From Nageia nagi (Eukaryota > Pinophyta), in the NCBI GenBank assembly GCA_050084985.1, contig JBITNC010000001.1, forward strand, positions 181,350,001-181,414,000: a DNA stretch of 64,000 bases, read 5' to 3'. Position numbers and translations under genes: made by a program. The first letter of the stretch is position 1. Each line of letters begins with the position of its first letter. Under the pieces are notes generated by a model. The model saw nothing but the letters and a program-made list of their open reading frames with translations, made no database searches and was not told where the DNA came from. Of this stretch, positions 33,491-46,129 are shown piece after piece.

Positions 33491-33954
33491 TCCTAAAATT
33501 ACATATTTATTATAATAGAGTGATTTACAAGAATTTATGATATATTTGACACTATATCATTATCATATTTATATTTAATGATATTTTGGAACTTTTACAT
33601 ATAAAATCAATTGAATATTCAATTGTATGATCAATCAAATAGTCAAGGAATTGATCCTATCATATTGTATGCATATAGGCATAAACGTAGTCTAATCATA
33701 ATTATAAATTAGGGTTAGATTTGGATTTTAGTTTAATTTTGCATACCCATTTGTTTGTTTAGTATTAATTAGTATGGACATATTGATTTTTCATATTATG
33801 TTCCATTAATTATGTACATATCATCTTTAGATTACTTTATTTAGATCGCTTAGGGTTTCAATTCATTCTATCCTAATGTTTTTCTATTATCATTGTAATT
33901 GTATCTTTATCTATATTTGCAAATACTCTTTATCTATAATTAACATAACATTAT
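33491..33954. other. Gene-free interval between fragment G and element F
   Basis: AT-rich without coding signal. The end, TTATCTATAATTAACATAACA at about 33931-33950, looks like the tail of an LTR (ends in AACA), but no partner was found. Confidence 0.4.
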
Positions 33955-34642
33955 TGTAGACACCTAAAAATTATTTATTATTTAATAAATAATTTTTTTA
34001 GACTTATTTAAAGACTAAAAGAAATATTACAAATGTTAAGATACAATGGACATTACAATGTAATGCCATGTGTTAGATTAAAAGTAATATCATTTATCAT
34101 GGTTCATATTTTGAAGTATCTTTAATATTATAAAGATTTTATTATTGCTATAAGTTGGCTTTCACTCCTTTCTATGTCCTTATAGGTTATAAATGGAGGA
34201 GTTGGAGGTTGACATTCCTATCAGGTATCTTAGGTAGGTGGTTGTCCCCTACATCATACTTTTGGTGTCTCTAGATGCTACCTATTCAAGGATCTATTAT
34301 GTTCTAAGATTTTATTACATGCTATACTTTACACATTATCTAATTTTATGAATTTTAAGGTATCAATGATATAGAGCTTACATGCTTCCCATGCTATGAT
34401 ACTTTATGATCCATAGCTATAAATAAAAATTGTGATGAACATACATATAGCTAATTGTATATCTTTTGTGAGGTCATCCTTGATCTAATACAAACCTCTA
34501 TTTTTTACTACCATACCTTGAGTATTGCCTTATCATAACCAAGTGCATAATTTTTATTTATTAACCATTATATTTTAATAAGCATCATATTTAGTAGAAT
34601 TATTTATGTTTATATTATTATTTACATCATCTAGGGTCTACA
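33955..34642 (+). repeat. LTR of element F (Tat-like gypsy)
   Basis: Begins TGTAGACACCTAAA and ends GGGTCTACA; the inner seven bases TGTAGAC and GTCTACA are perfect inverted ends. It is homologous to the solo LTR at 7890-8537. A gag relic follows at 34985. Just after the LTR comes TTTCTAGTGAATTC, a possible decayed primer-binding site. No 3' partner was found in the window. Confidence 0.85.
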
Positions 34643-34984
34643 TTTCTAGTGAATTCAAAAATTCTTACACACCTATATTTACATCTAGGGCATCCTTATT
34701 TAGAGAGTCATGAATCCTTTCACATTACTCTTTCTTCATTAACTTGGTATTATTTGAGTAGTAGCCCATCAAAATGATAAAATTAGGGTCTATTTTGCTT
34801 ATGTACCAAATATATTCTTCATCAAAGAGCCACCTAGGGTTTCAAGAGGGAAGGTTTATTTTGAGGAAATTAGAATAAGTGCCAAGATTAATCCTAATAT
34901 ACTTTTGAATTATGTGAACCTCATCCAAATGATAGAGTAATAACTAATAAAAAAGATTCTAAGTCCATCAATTCTAGTTTTCTA

Positions 34985-36530
34985 TTGAACATAATTTGTC
35001 AAAGCCATAATAAGTTTAATATGGATTTTGGTGATGATGATTATAAAAGTGTAAATCAAGAAATTTCTATTGGTACATCTAAAAATAAAATTGAGAATGA
35101 TGATCTAGATGTTATTCTTGCACATATTAAATCTATAAAGGAATTTATGGCTCATACTAATCAAATGGAATGTTTTATTACTAACAATTCTATAGCTATT
35201 ATGAATATTTTGATAAAACATGAATTAATAGAGTCATATCCTAGAACTCCACTTTCATTATATTCTTTGTTTCAATATGAGAATGCAGGTTCATCAAAAT
35301 GGAAGGTGTCTACCACTAAAAAGTAAAGTGTCGATACTATGCTAGACTATAGGTAGAGCCCCAACATCATATAAATTGTACCTCCTTAAGCTCCAAAAAT
35401 GGTTTCAAATAAAAATAAGGATGAACAAAATGAAGAAGATTTGACACCTTAGGTAGGCATTATTAAACACATTAGTATGCTCCTTAAGTACATTCACAAT
35501 GATAATGGTAAGAATATATTAACTAAAATTGAGGAACCAGAAAATGCATGTGATCAAATTAATGCTTTAATTAATAAGGATTAAGAAATGAAATCTAATT
35601 GGACTCAAGAAGAATATGAAATTAAAATTGATATTCTTATAAAGGCATAATATTTGAATACCTTTCAAAAAGCAACTAATAACCAATAATTATATTCCAT
35701 ATTCAATCTATTAGATAACATGGAGGAAAAAGAACCAATAGAATCAATCTTTTCCTAAAACTAAAAGAAGATGAATTAAGAAAAGTATCTCAAATACCCA
35801 TTCCACAACCTATAGCTGTACCTTCTCCTTAAAATAGCATAATCCCTCTTTATAATGTTCCTCCATAGTCCTAACCATCAACCCCTTAAACAAGTCAACC
35901 TATAATTTCATCTCCCATTTCATAACCCATAGTTTCACCTCAACCATAATAGCTTATTATCCAATCCTCAATTGCACAATCCGCTTGTGTGACTCATCCT
36001 AATCCTAACTCTCAACTTCAAGAAAGAATTAAAAATATTGAATTATGGTACAAAAAGTATTAAATTCATGAAATTTAATGGTTTCAAGATCAAAAATGCA
36101 TGTTAGAAAGTTATAAGAAGAAGCTATTGAATTTATCCATTATCAATATATGCTTGTTAAATTATTTTCAAGTAGCTTGAAAGATTATGCATTGAAGTGG
36201 TATTTTTCTCTTCCTTAAAAAAGCATTGATAAGTATGAGGATATTTCTTTGAAATTCATTATCAATTTCGAATATACCATTCAAGATAATACTAAATTTA
36301 AATATTTATGTAAAGTAAAATAAGTATATGGATAATAATTATCTAATTTTATGAAAATGTGGAAAAAGGTTGCTAATATATTCACTGCTACCAAAGAAGA
36401 TCTAAGAGAAACTTTTGTAGTTTCTTTATTACCAATGTTCAAATTAGTGGTACTTGATCATGATGATATTTTCTTAGGAAATATGATATAAAAATTGGTT
36501 AAAAAGGATCCTTGTGTATTGCAAACTTAT
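34985..36530 (+). pseudogene. Element F gag (Tat-like gypsy)
   Basis: An open stretch at 34985-35326 (113 codons, starting MNIICQSHNK) gives a hydrophilic N-terminal region. After many stops, a Pro/Gln-rich segment at 35800-36010 is followed by the gag core at 36060-36530. There KFNGFKIKNA, YALKWYFSLP, .SIDKYEDISLKFIINFEYTIQ, LSNFMKMWKKVA and ATKEDLRETFVVSLLPMF can be read. This matches the AL.WY..LP..SI..Y..L...F pattern of plant gypsy gag. Element H cuts it at 36531, just after VKKDPCVLQTY. Confidence 0.8.
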
Positions 36531-37321
36531 TATTGATACTTAAAAGTGGTCCCTTAAAATGAACACACTTAGGTGCAACTTTACACACACATTTAATCAT
36601 ATATAATCACATTTTAGTCATATTGTACCTTATTATCATATATTTCTCAAGTTGTATTCTTATGTTTTTTATTAAGTACATCAAGAGGACTTCAACCAAT
36701 ATTGAAGGGATAAAATGGTGATATCATGCTTTATATAAATGTAAATATCTCTAACTTAGGGAAAGCATGTTAATATTACATCTCGATAGCCAATATGCTG
36801 CACTTGGGTATTTCTAAACATTTCCTATTGAGACTAGAATCTTGTTTATCACTTAAGAAAATATTTTTTATCTACTTATACAATCATATGTTTAGTTATA
36901 CTTCTCATCATCTCTATTATCACTGATCCTTATTAGCGAGCCTCATTCCTTAGGATGATTCATGACCTCGTTGAGCTCTCAAAGATTAGCACTCATGCTA
37001 GTGTTTCTTCTATAGTTGGCCTTGGGATTTGCACAAGATAACTACTCTTTAATAAGTTCATCCATGATATCCTCAAGTATGATGCAAGTAATGTCATATA
37101 GGTATTTATCTTTTACTTGATTCCTTTCTCTTTAATGTGTGTATCTCATTCTACATCTTGAAATCAATGTAATTCATTATTTTGTTATTGTATTGTTATA
37201 TTATCTTATTCATGTAAATTTGTTTGAGTAAATTAGTTTAGATAAATCATATAGTCAATGTTTGTATGTATTTAATTTATTTAGAATAAAATCCTAGATG
37301 ATACCAAAATACATATTAACA
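36531..37321 (+). repeat. 5' LTR of element H
   Basis: Starts TATTGATACTTAAAAGTGGTCC (the family start is TGTTGACACC) and ends CATATTAACA. It aligns along its length with the reverse complement of both E LTRs: GCAACTTTACA.ACA.... TTTAATCA, AAATGGTGATATCATGC and TATAAATGTAA.TATCTCTAAC. So H belongs to the same family as E but lies in the opposite orientation. Confidence 0.88.
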
Positions 37322-37324
37322 TAT

Positions 37325-37343
37325 TGGTTCCCACATTTTATAG
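37325..37343 (+). promoter_or_regulatory. Primer-binding site of element H
   Basis: TTGGTTCCCACATTTTATA begins three bases after the LTR. It matches the plant gypsy site TTGGCGCCCACC in most of its first 12 bases and parallels the site of element E. Confidence 0.75.
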
Positions 37344-37479
37344 TATTTCCTTTCTTTTAATTAGGGTTCGAATATAAGTGCTCTTGAACCTACCCATATT
37401 TTTATATCATGAACCCTAAGATTCTTAGTTGCATTTGATCAAATATTTTGTGAGTGTGATAGAAATAATGAATATAACT

Positions 37480-38765
37480 CCTAAAGTATTGACCAAGTTG
37501 ATGGTAATGCTCAAGTTTCAATCTCTTATTGCAAAAACATCTACATCAATGGTCTAGATACTTAATTAGCCTAGTGTGAACATGCACATCAATATGAAAA
37601 CTCCCATCAGTGCTAATGCTAATAATAGCACAAATATTAGAAATCAAGAATTCAATTTAGGTACCTTTACCAATGAAGAATTCAAATAGCTTGCAACTTA
37701 GGTTGTGTCTCTTAAGATAAAATTCAAAGTTTGTACAGATCGAATAGAAAAAAAAGTTAACCACTTGAGTATAGAGATTCAAAATACACTCCTTGTTGGT
37801 ACAAATAAAGATCCTAAATTTAAAAAATTTAATGATGAGACTAATCCTATCATAAATATTAAAGGTTTTGAATACATTATGGAGCTTAAATGTGGGGTTA
37901 ATTATCATTTGAAAGTAAAATATTTTTCTAAGTTTAAGGAGTAAAACTCATAATTGATTTCATAGCTTAGAATCAGGATCTATAACATCATATTAATAAT
38001 TCAAGGGTTAGTTCAAGGCTCACTTAAGGTGCAATGTGAAGAAATCAATTGATTTTATAGATTTGATCCATTGCAAGCAAGACCACATGGAGAGGTTGGA
38101 TAAGTTTTCTTCTAAATTCATCAATATTTGGAGGTTAATTAAACAAAAGATGGAAGAGAGCTTCATTATAAAGGTATTTCTTGAAAATATTCATCTTCTT
38201 CTTGGCAAAAAAGGGCTTGATCATGTTAATAGTTCATTTATGCATATGGTTTATTTTCTTATTAATAAAGAGGAAATATTATTAAAGTCTATTTTACTTA
38301 AGTATACATCATCCTACTCCAATAAATATAATGGTAAGAATCCATATAAAAAAGGATGATACTTCTATTAATGTTGTTGAACCATCTCACAAAGATAAAC
38401 CTAAAGATGGAAAATTAGCTAAAGAAATATATACACTATTGCTAAACACTAACTAAATGCTTAAGTAATTTTTAGATAAGGGTTTAATCAAATGAATTCA
38501 AAGAAAGTAATATGGAACTAATGATGAAAAGCCTAGTTCATATAGGGAAAATCAATTATACAAATATCATCAAATCAAAGGGCATAAAACAAAGGTTATT
38601 ATGTTTTGATAAACAAGTTAAAACGCTTATTGGATAGTGGTACATTTTCATATGAAAATAATGTGCTCAAAGTCAAAAATTAGGATATACCTTCTATTAA
38701 TATGGTGAATATGATTTTCTATGATGATAATGGTGAATCTATTAAGTTTGATGATGAATTTAGTT
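37480..38765 (+). pseudogene. Element H gag (Tat-like gypsy), cut by element E
   Basis: An open stretch at 37705-37944 (MSLKIKFKVCTDRIEKKVNHL) covers the N-terminal region up to GFEYIMELKCG. The stretch 38036-38359 reads KSIDFIDLIHCKQDHMERLDKFSSKFINIWRLIKQKMEESFIIKVFLENIHLLL, matching the gag block W..L...KQ...E.L..F..RF..I......P....I..FL. A knuckle remnant, YKYHQIKGHKTK, lies at about 38558-38593: first Cys is Tyr, last Cys lost by frameshift. Next comes LLDSGTFSYENNVL. Coding continues across element E at 53148 with the protease region. Confidence 0.82.
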
Positions 38766-39591
38766 TGTTGATATGTATTTTGGTACACCTAGGGTTTTGA
38801 CCTAAATGAACTAAATACATATAAATATTTAAGTATGCTATATCTAAGCTATTTAGCTCAAATAAATATACATGAATAAAAGAGAATAATAAAATATAAC
38901 AAGTGTAATAATAGAACTAGATTTTTATTGATATCAAGATACTAAATGAAAGCATGTACTAAAGAGATTAGAATCAAGTGTAAGATAAATACTTATGTAT
39001 CCTTACCTGTATTGAAGTTGAGTTTATGTAGGATGAACTTGATTAACAAAGATGACCTTGATATGTGAAACCCATGAATAATCGTAGAAATAAGAGAAGT
39101 ATAGGTCTACACACTAGGGCGGGTGCTAGTTCTAAAATTAATAGTATGGTCATGCACTTCAACACAAATACTAAGATTCTTGAAAAGTAGAGTTTGCTAC
39201 AAAGAGTTGATACACAATAGAATATCAACAAGGTAAGCCAAGCATATAATCATGAAGATGGATGAGAGATATTTTCTCAAGTTATAAAAATATTTTAATC
39301 ATGATAGGAAATATTTAGAAACATCAAACTATAAGGTACCAGTTATCATGTTGTAATCTTGACATGCTTTCTCCATATTTGAGATACTTATATTGATATT
39401 AGGCATGATATCACTATTTGACCCCTCAAATATATGTTGAAGTTGTCCCAATGTACCTAACATAAAAATAAGAACACAACATGAGAAATATGTGATAATA
39501 ATATAAACTATGACTAAAATATTGTTAAATATGTATGTAAAATTGTACCTAAGTGGGATCATGTTAAGGGGACTACTTTTAGGTGTCAACA
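38766..39591 (-). repeat. 3' LTR of element E
   Basis: Clear full-length partner of 52314-53147 (826 versus 834 bp). Shared blocks include GACCT.AATGAACTAAATACA, GAGATTAGAATCAAGTGTAA, AGATGGATGAGAGATATTTT and TAAGGGGAC.ACTTTTAGGT. Confidence 0.95.
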
Positions 39592-39606
39592 AGTGTCCCC
39601 TTTTGT
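39592..39606 (-). promoter_or_regulatory. Polypurine tract of element E
   Basis: The minus strand reads ACAAAAGGGGACACT directly before the TGTTGACACC start of the 3' LTR. Confidence 0.8.
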
Positions 39607-40020
39607 AAGTATAATTAAATTGAATCTTGAAATAACATTATACTTGGAAATGAAGAAAATATAAAGAGAAGAAAAATTTTTATACTTTCCTAGTTTAGCT
39701 ATTTGAATCATCAAGGATTTGATAATGTATATTGCCCCTTTTTGCCTTGGTTATGAGATGTAATGGCTTGTATGAAGTAGAATAAACCAAGAGAAAATAA
39801 TAACCTAAAATATAAGAGAGACAAAAATACCAAGCTCCAAGCATATATGTGATGGTTAACTCATGAAATATATAGTAATGATAATAAGGGTGAATCATCA
39901 TAATAGTTTATTTCATCTCAAATGATATAGCAAGTAAAATAAAGGATGAAATAAATATAATATGCATACATCATATGGATAACATAAAATATCCTATTAT
40001 TATATTCTTATGGTCACAAA

Positions 40021-40340
40021 AATACCTAAAGTTTTATTCCTAGATGCATACAAACAATATCATAACAAGTTGTATCAACATCATCATGGGGTACATGCCC
40101 CATTCCTAAATGTGAACATATGATATCATAACAATATATGCTTACATTGTAATGAGGTATATGCCCCATTCCTAGATACAAACATATCATCATAAAGCAA
40201 ACTATGATGGTTAATATCCCAAAAAAAAGGATATCATAAAGAAATACCATATATTATCATGTGGTACATGCCCCATTCCTATATATAGACAAGATATGCC
40301 AACATTAGTATAAGGTACATGCCCCATTCCTAGATGTGAT
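40021..40340 (-). repeat. Tandem repeat with GGTACATGCCCCATTCCTAG core
   Basis: GGTA(C/T)ATGCCCCATTCCTA starts at 40089, 40156, 40263 and 40314, with a partial copy at about 40031. Spacing is irregular (51-107 bases), with ATATCATAA between most units. It lies in the non-coding 3' part of element E, close to its 3' LTR. Confidence 0.85.
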
Positions 40341-40369
40341 GTAGTATCATAAAGAGAAATCGTAGTGAT

Positions 40370-40740
40370 GATTAGTTTAAACCTAACCTACAACAAAGGT
40401 GATCATAATAATAGTGGAGGTTTGTTTAGACCCAACCAACAAAAGTAACTCTAAGACATGGTTGATTTCAATATTTCCTAACCATGTATGTTATTATAGT
40501 GATGGATAGTTGATACCTAACCAATAAAGGTGACTCCAAGATATGATTGGTTTGAATATTTTCCAACTAAGTATGTGATTATAGTACTAGTGATGATGAG
40601 ATCATTAGATTGATGATTGGTTTAATCCTAATCATTAGGTTAACCCAATAAAATGGTTGGTGTAGTCCTAGCCAAATGATCATAAACAATGATGATTATT
40701 TAACATCCACCCAACAAGGACATGATTAATCAAGAAATAT
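40370..40740 (-). repeat. Tandem repeat built on (A/T)ACC(C/T)AACCAACAAA
   Basis: Units of roughly 90-110 bases recur: GACCCAACCAACAAAAGTAACTC (about 40428), TACCTAACCAATAAAGGTGACTC (about 40515), then shorter AATCCTAATCATTAGGTTAACCC and TCCACCCAACAAGGACATG. Each carries GATTGGTTT or TGGTTG. Related words (CCCCCAACCAACAAAGAAG; CCCTTAACTAATAAAGGGG) reappear at 50318-50423 on the other side of the inserted DNA-transposon-like unit. The unit thus seems to have landed in this repeat region. Confidence 0.7.
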
Positions 40741-42910
40741 GGTATATCCATAATAAATCATGGTAAAATCAAATAGTATACATATATTTATTATACATGT
40801 AAAGACATAAAGTAATAAAGCAATATGATAATGATTATGAAATAATATTTCCCAAACAATTTTGATAAAGCAAGCATGTAACTAATGAAGCATACAAATA
40901 TTTGACATTAGCAAGAATATGATCATAAAATAATGATTTGTTTTAGCCAAATTAAAAAATGATGTCATTTGTTAAACATATGCAATGATATATATATTTC
41001 ATGAAGAAAGAGATTGATTTTATTTTCTAATAAAATAAGCATTTATGTGATTATGATCATAGAAATGTGCATAAATTGAATATGAAATCCATAAAAGAGT
41101 AAGAGATAGAAAATATTCTTGATAAATGCTTGACTGCATGCCCCCAATTCTTGCATTATGATTCAAAATGTAAGATTCCCCAGCATGGATGCTACCATTA
41201 GCACCAATGCTAGTCATTTGATTGATATTTTGCTATCATGATATAGGTTCTTCTAATTAAAGTCTAATTCAAATTGATATTAAGTGAGTGTAAATTTGAT
41301 CATTAAACTGCTTTAATTTGAGTTAAAAATATGAGTATCCATGCTGATATCAGTGCCAATGTTGAGTTACTAATATGCCCTAATGTGGATGTTGGGATAT
41401 GTTCGCATTATGATATGGTAATTTTTGTTAAGTGATCCTCTAATTCATATTGATATTATGAACTTAATTTTTAACAATTGAGACCAAATTTGATTAAAAA
41501 TTGTTAAACCCAAAATGATTTATAAATGATGAAATTCTAAATTAATGCTCATATTGATTCTAGATACCGAATAGATATGATACATTTGTTTAATATGGTA
41601 AATTTAAGAATATTTATGAGAGAGAAAATAAAATAAATACTTGATGCAATAATAAGCCTTGATGAAATGATGAGGATGAATAGATGCCAGAAAGCGAGTA
41701 AGAAGCATGAGAAAGTGATTGAGAAGATAAAGATGCAAAGATAGCATGATTGAAAGACTTGATGATATTTGCCATGGTAACCAAATATGTTTTTAAGGAT
41801 AATTCAAATGCTATGCAAACTGATTTATGTTGAACTTGTATTCTAAAAATAAAAACTTACATGCTTGATATTATTGTAGTTTGTTGATAACTTTGCATAT
41901 ATCCTTGAAATAAATCCAAATTGCATGCAAAATGATAAATAATGATCAAATCATATTTAAAAATATGATAAAATGTGTACCTTTATATCTAAAATTCTAA
42001 TTTTATCTTTTCATGATTTTGACCTCCTTGGTTTGTGACTAGCTCATTCTTGCAAAATGTGTAATTATCACAAAACTACCAACTTATAAGAAGCATAAAT
42101 TTTGCAAAACATATTGGATTAAACTAATTATTTTTACATAAAAAAGAATTAGGAACATTATTTTTTTTAAAATATTATACTTGATCACATTCTAAGAAAA
42201 AATGACTAATTTAGGAGAGAAAAAACCTATTTCATGGTTACTAGGGCTAAAAACTTCAAATGACGATAACTTTTGATCTATAAAGAATTTTGAGATGATT
42301 CATTTTTTTTTAATTTGCATGATTTTTTAATATATATTCAAATATCAAATTATATATGACTATTTTAATCAATTAACTCAGCATCTATGTTGAGCTTCTT
42401 GAAGGAACACATACCCAAATTTATCCTATAATCTTATCATGTCAATATGATCATAACATGTTTGTTCTTGAATATATTTGATTTAAAATTTCTATCTTTG
42501 ATGACTAATTTCACCTTAAGAGGTCTTTGAAAAATTTGAAAAATATAAATGAATTGAATCAGCGATCATTTTAGCCATGAATATTCACTTATAAGCAAAT
42601 TTTAGGAATTGTAAAATTGGAAAATGGCAAAATTTTTGGTTTAGAACTGTAGCCGAGTCACTAAATTTTTTTATTTTTTTAGGGCTTGGGTCACCAAGTC
42701 AAAAATAAATTTTAAATTAAATTTTTATTAATTTGCCAATATTTTGAAATAATAACTAACCGACTTCACCTTGAAATTACAAATTATTATTTAAATTTTT
42801 AATAAATTATTCCATATAAATACCTTAATTAAAAAATATATTTGATATATCCATTTTTTTATTTTCTTCTAGATGAATTTTATTATGTTTTATCATTTAA
42901 AATTTATATC
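40741..42910. other. Non-coding interior of element E
   Basis: No coding frame is supported. Around 41150-41400 there are diverged words such as GCTACCATTAGCACCAATGCTAG and ATCAGTGCCAATGTTGAG, which may be a very old repeat. Where pol should be for an autonomous element there is nothing recognisable. Confidence 0.5.
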
Positions 42911-43375
42911 TACCTTTGAATGGTAGCAAATTTCTCTAAACAATACATGGTGCTTCTAAACGGTGGCATATGCTCCCACATGGTGGCATGTGCTTTCATA
43001 TGGTAGCAATCTACCAAATGATTGTAGGTTGCTACTAAATGGTTGCAACTTGCTACCAGATAGTTGTAGTTTGCTATCATTTAGTAACAACTTGCTACTA
43101 GATGATCATATTTTACTATTATTTGATAGCAACCTTTAACCATTTGGTAGCAACCTACAACCATTCGATAGCAACCTGTAACTATTCGATAGAAACCTAC
43201 AACTTTCTAGTAGCAACATGCAATTGTTTGGTAGCAACCTACAACCATTCAGTAGCAACCTGCAATAACCCTCCAATAAAGGCTACTGATGTGCAATTGC
43301 ATTAGGTTGCAAACTTGACTAAGCAGTAGCAGAAAATGCAACCACATGGTAGTAGCCTTTACCGAATGATAACTT
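42911..43375. repeat. Left palindromic subterminal array (GGTAGC/GCTACC)
   Basis: About fifteen degenerate units of 20-30 bases built from (A/T)GGTAGCAAC.T.CAACCA and its complement GGTTGCTACC/TAGTTGTAG. Examples are ATGGTAGCAATCTACCA near 43000, GGTTGCTACTAAATGGTTGC near 43029, and GGTAGCAACCTACAACCATT at about 43145 and 43220. Both orientations alternate, so the block can fold into many small hairpins. Confidence 0.85.
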
Positions 43376-43451
43376 ATTATTCAACATGTTTATATTTTTA
43401 TCTATTTTCTATTGTATTAATTTTTTTATTCAATTATTAATTGATGATTAT

Positions 43452-46129
43452 ATGGAATATAAGAATACTAGTAAAAAGGGATGAAAAAAGGATATATTAT
43501 CTTATTTTGCTAATGGAAAGTCACAAAATGAAGGAACTCATCAAGCATCTTCAATTAATATAGGTACTTTTCTTAGCTATTATTTTTAATGTAAGGTTTG
43601 AATTTCTAAATTTATTAATTTTGACATATAGAAATATATCATGATTATAATGATATACCACCTAATAATAATCATGTTCCACCTAATTTTGGCCTAATTA
43701 ATAATAATGATAATTTTTAATTTCAATATGCAGAAAACCCCAATACTAATTTTGCTCCTATTGATGTACAACCACTTTTAGTTGAGTACCCTATATATGG
43801 ACCACCTTTACATGATGATAATCATCCTAACCCATCTACAGATAAAAGTTCACAAAATGTATAGATAAATCTACAAAGAATTATAATGAAAATTTGAAAA
43901 GAAAACTTAGTGCAAAATGGAAAACTAGAAGAGTTTTTTAGGTTGATTGAGCAACAAAATATTCATTCATTAAACCAATTGATCCTAGTGATGGAAATGA
44001 TCCAATAGATTCCAAATGTAAGAAATGTTTTTAGGAAAAAAAAGAGAACATTGAATGCAATTGAAAAATCGATACAATACAAAAATATTATGGTAAATTA
44101 TTTACAACAAAATAGATGAGAATGGATAGACAATTAAGTGTTGGAGGGATAAAACCAAAGATGAGTGTAATCACTTACAATACAAAGTAGAATATGAAAA
44201 CTCCATGAAGGAAAAATAAGATCTACAAGAAAAATGTGGAACACTAGAAACACATTTTGAAAACTTATTGATGAAAAAAGGTCAACAAAATTTACTCAAT
44301 TTTGTACTATATTTCATATTCTTAAACAAGGTAGGCCTATTGCAAATTTTATGAATTTTAAAAGTTTATATCAAAGAGTTGGATTATAGAATGTACTACA
44401 AAAATATTGGTCAGAGACAAGTGCTTGGGAAATGGTAAAATATTTGTTGATGGTTGAGATTGAAAATTTAAAGGATAGTTGAAAAATCACAATTTATTTT
44501 ACTATCACTTGATGAAGTTACAGTAATGGCTAATACTTCATGGGTTTGTATGCATGTATACACTTTTCAAAATAATTTTAGGAAACCACATCTATTGAAT
44601 GTTCATAAAATGGATGAAAATTGTAATACAAAAAATATTTACAAGTTAGTTATTTCTAATTTAAAATATTTTGTTGGAATGGATGATTATGAAATTGCTA
44701 CAAAATTGATATGTGTTGGAGTAGAAGATGCATCAGTAATGCAAGGTAATATAAATGGTATTTGTGTTAGATTATATCCTTTAGTAGCTCCTTCTATGAC
44801 TCCCATTAATTGTATAGCACATAAAATGAACCTTGCATATAGAATTATTAGCACTTTTATAAGCATATCAAAAGTGAAAGAGCTTATTCGTGATTTGCAT
44901 GCATATATTGCAAGAAGCCCAAAAAGATATAGAGGGTTCAAAAATTTATTTGTTGTAATAACTAATGGAAATAAGCCTTTAAAAGATAATGATACAATAT
45001 GGATTTCATTGTATGAACTAGCAAAAAGAGTTTTGATTGAATATCCATCTTTAGCTATTATATGTATGAACATCGTAATATGGTTGATAAACCAAAAGAT
45101 TTACTATTATGTTTAACAAATTTTCAAATATTACTAACTTTGTATAGAATTATTCCAATGTTAAATAAAATTAATACTTTAATGAAACATGCTCAAGAAA
45201 GATCTATATACATATATGATTTCATGTCTTTGAGAAAATAGGTATCTTTATCTTTGGATATGCTTTATATAGGTGCAGATAGTTTTAAAGGTCCTTTATT
45301 TCAAAGATGAGAAACTTTGACAAATGTTAAACATCCAAACAATTTTTTGAAATTTAACATCAATGATCATTTTTGTATAGAGGTGAAAAGAAAGTTGATA
45401 CCATTACATGTTCAAAATATGAGAAGGGATTTGGTTGGAGCAGAATATGAAGATGAACTTGTAAATCATCTTCTTTTTGATAATTATATTTATGAAACAT
45501 GTGTTAATTTGAGAAAGATTTGTACAAACTTAACTATTAAAATTCATAAATGATTTTAAAGAGATGATTTACTTGAATTTATGGTAGTTGTGAATCCCAA
45601 ATTTTGGAATATAGATAATGGTGAATAATTAATTCATGATTTGTTCTATAAATATATGGTAATTCTTGGAACACATTTTGATAAAACTATATAAATAAAT
45701 GGACAAAACATTAATGGTATTTTGAGTAAAGAGTTGTTGACAACACAAGCCAACCATTCTGGACTTGCTATGATTGAGAAATACTCTCTATTATTAGAAC
45801 CAAAAGAAAATGGTGCCATTAAATGTCTTTAGGTGAAACTTTATTGAATTTTTTATCTTTAAGATAATATTAGTGAGTATTTTAGATTATATCAATTGTG
45901 TCAAATAATTATTTTGGGTTCTATTGAAGATGAAAGGGTATTCAATGCTTTATCTTTTATTAAATTCAAGCTTCAAAATAAGTTGAACAAAAAATTAGAT
46001 ACATGTATTAGATTATATGTTTCCTCTTATGTTCTGAATTATTTTTTGATAGAAAGGGTAGTGGATCTTTGGTTTTTTATTACACAAAGAAGAGGTATAG
46101 ACAATTGTGAAGAAAATGCTCCAATATAA
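43452..46129 (+). pseudogene. hAT transposase pseudogene (ZNF862/DUF4371-like)
   Basis: The start is taken at 43452 (MEYKNTSKKG, a TGA, then KKDILSYFANGKSQ). ATAG-GTACTTTT near 43562 and TTTCAATATGCAG near 43732 suggest an intron. A zinc-finger-like region follows at about 43970-44030 (FIKPIDPSDGND..DSKCKKCF). Next are FCTIFHILKQGRPI.NFMNFKSLYQ (about 44310-44380) and LDEVTVMANTSW (about 44510). The 196-codon open stretch 44526-45116 contains CVGVEDASVM.GNINGICVRL, MTPINCIAHKMNLAYRI and DTIWISL (in relatives T.WISM), hallmarks of DUF4371-type hAT transposases. The hAT dimerisation domain is at 45896-46129: LGSIEDERVFNALSFIKFKLQNKLNKKLDTCIRLY. Stops between blocks make it inactive. Confidence 0.9.

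Noticed and set aside
37657-37908. 83-codon minus-strand open frame
   Set aside because: Antisense to element H gag; composition is that of reversed Lys-rich codons.
40021-40340. CRISPR-like spaced repeats
   Set aside because: Repeat spacing is irregular, units are diverged, and this is plant retroelement DNA. It is an ordinary degenerate tandem repeat.
44687-45073. 128-codon minus-strand open frame
   Set aside because: It is antisense to the clearly conserved hAT transposase block (CVGVEDASVM, NCIAHKMNLAY) and shows no domain of its own.
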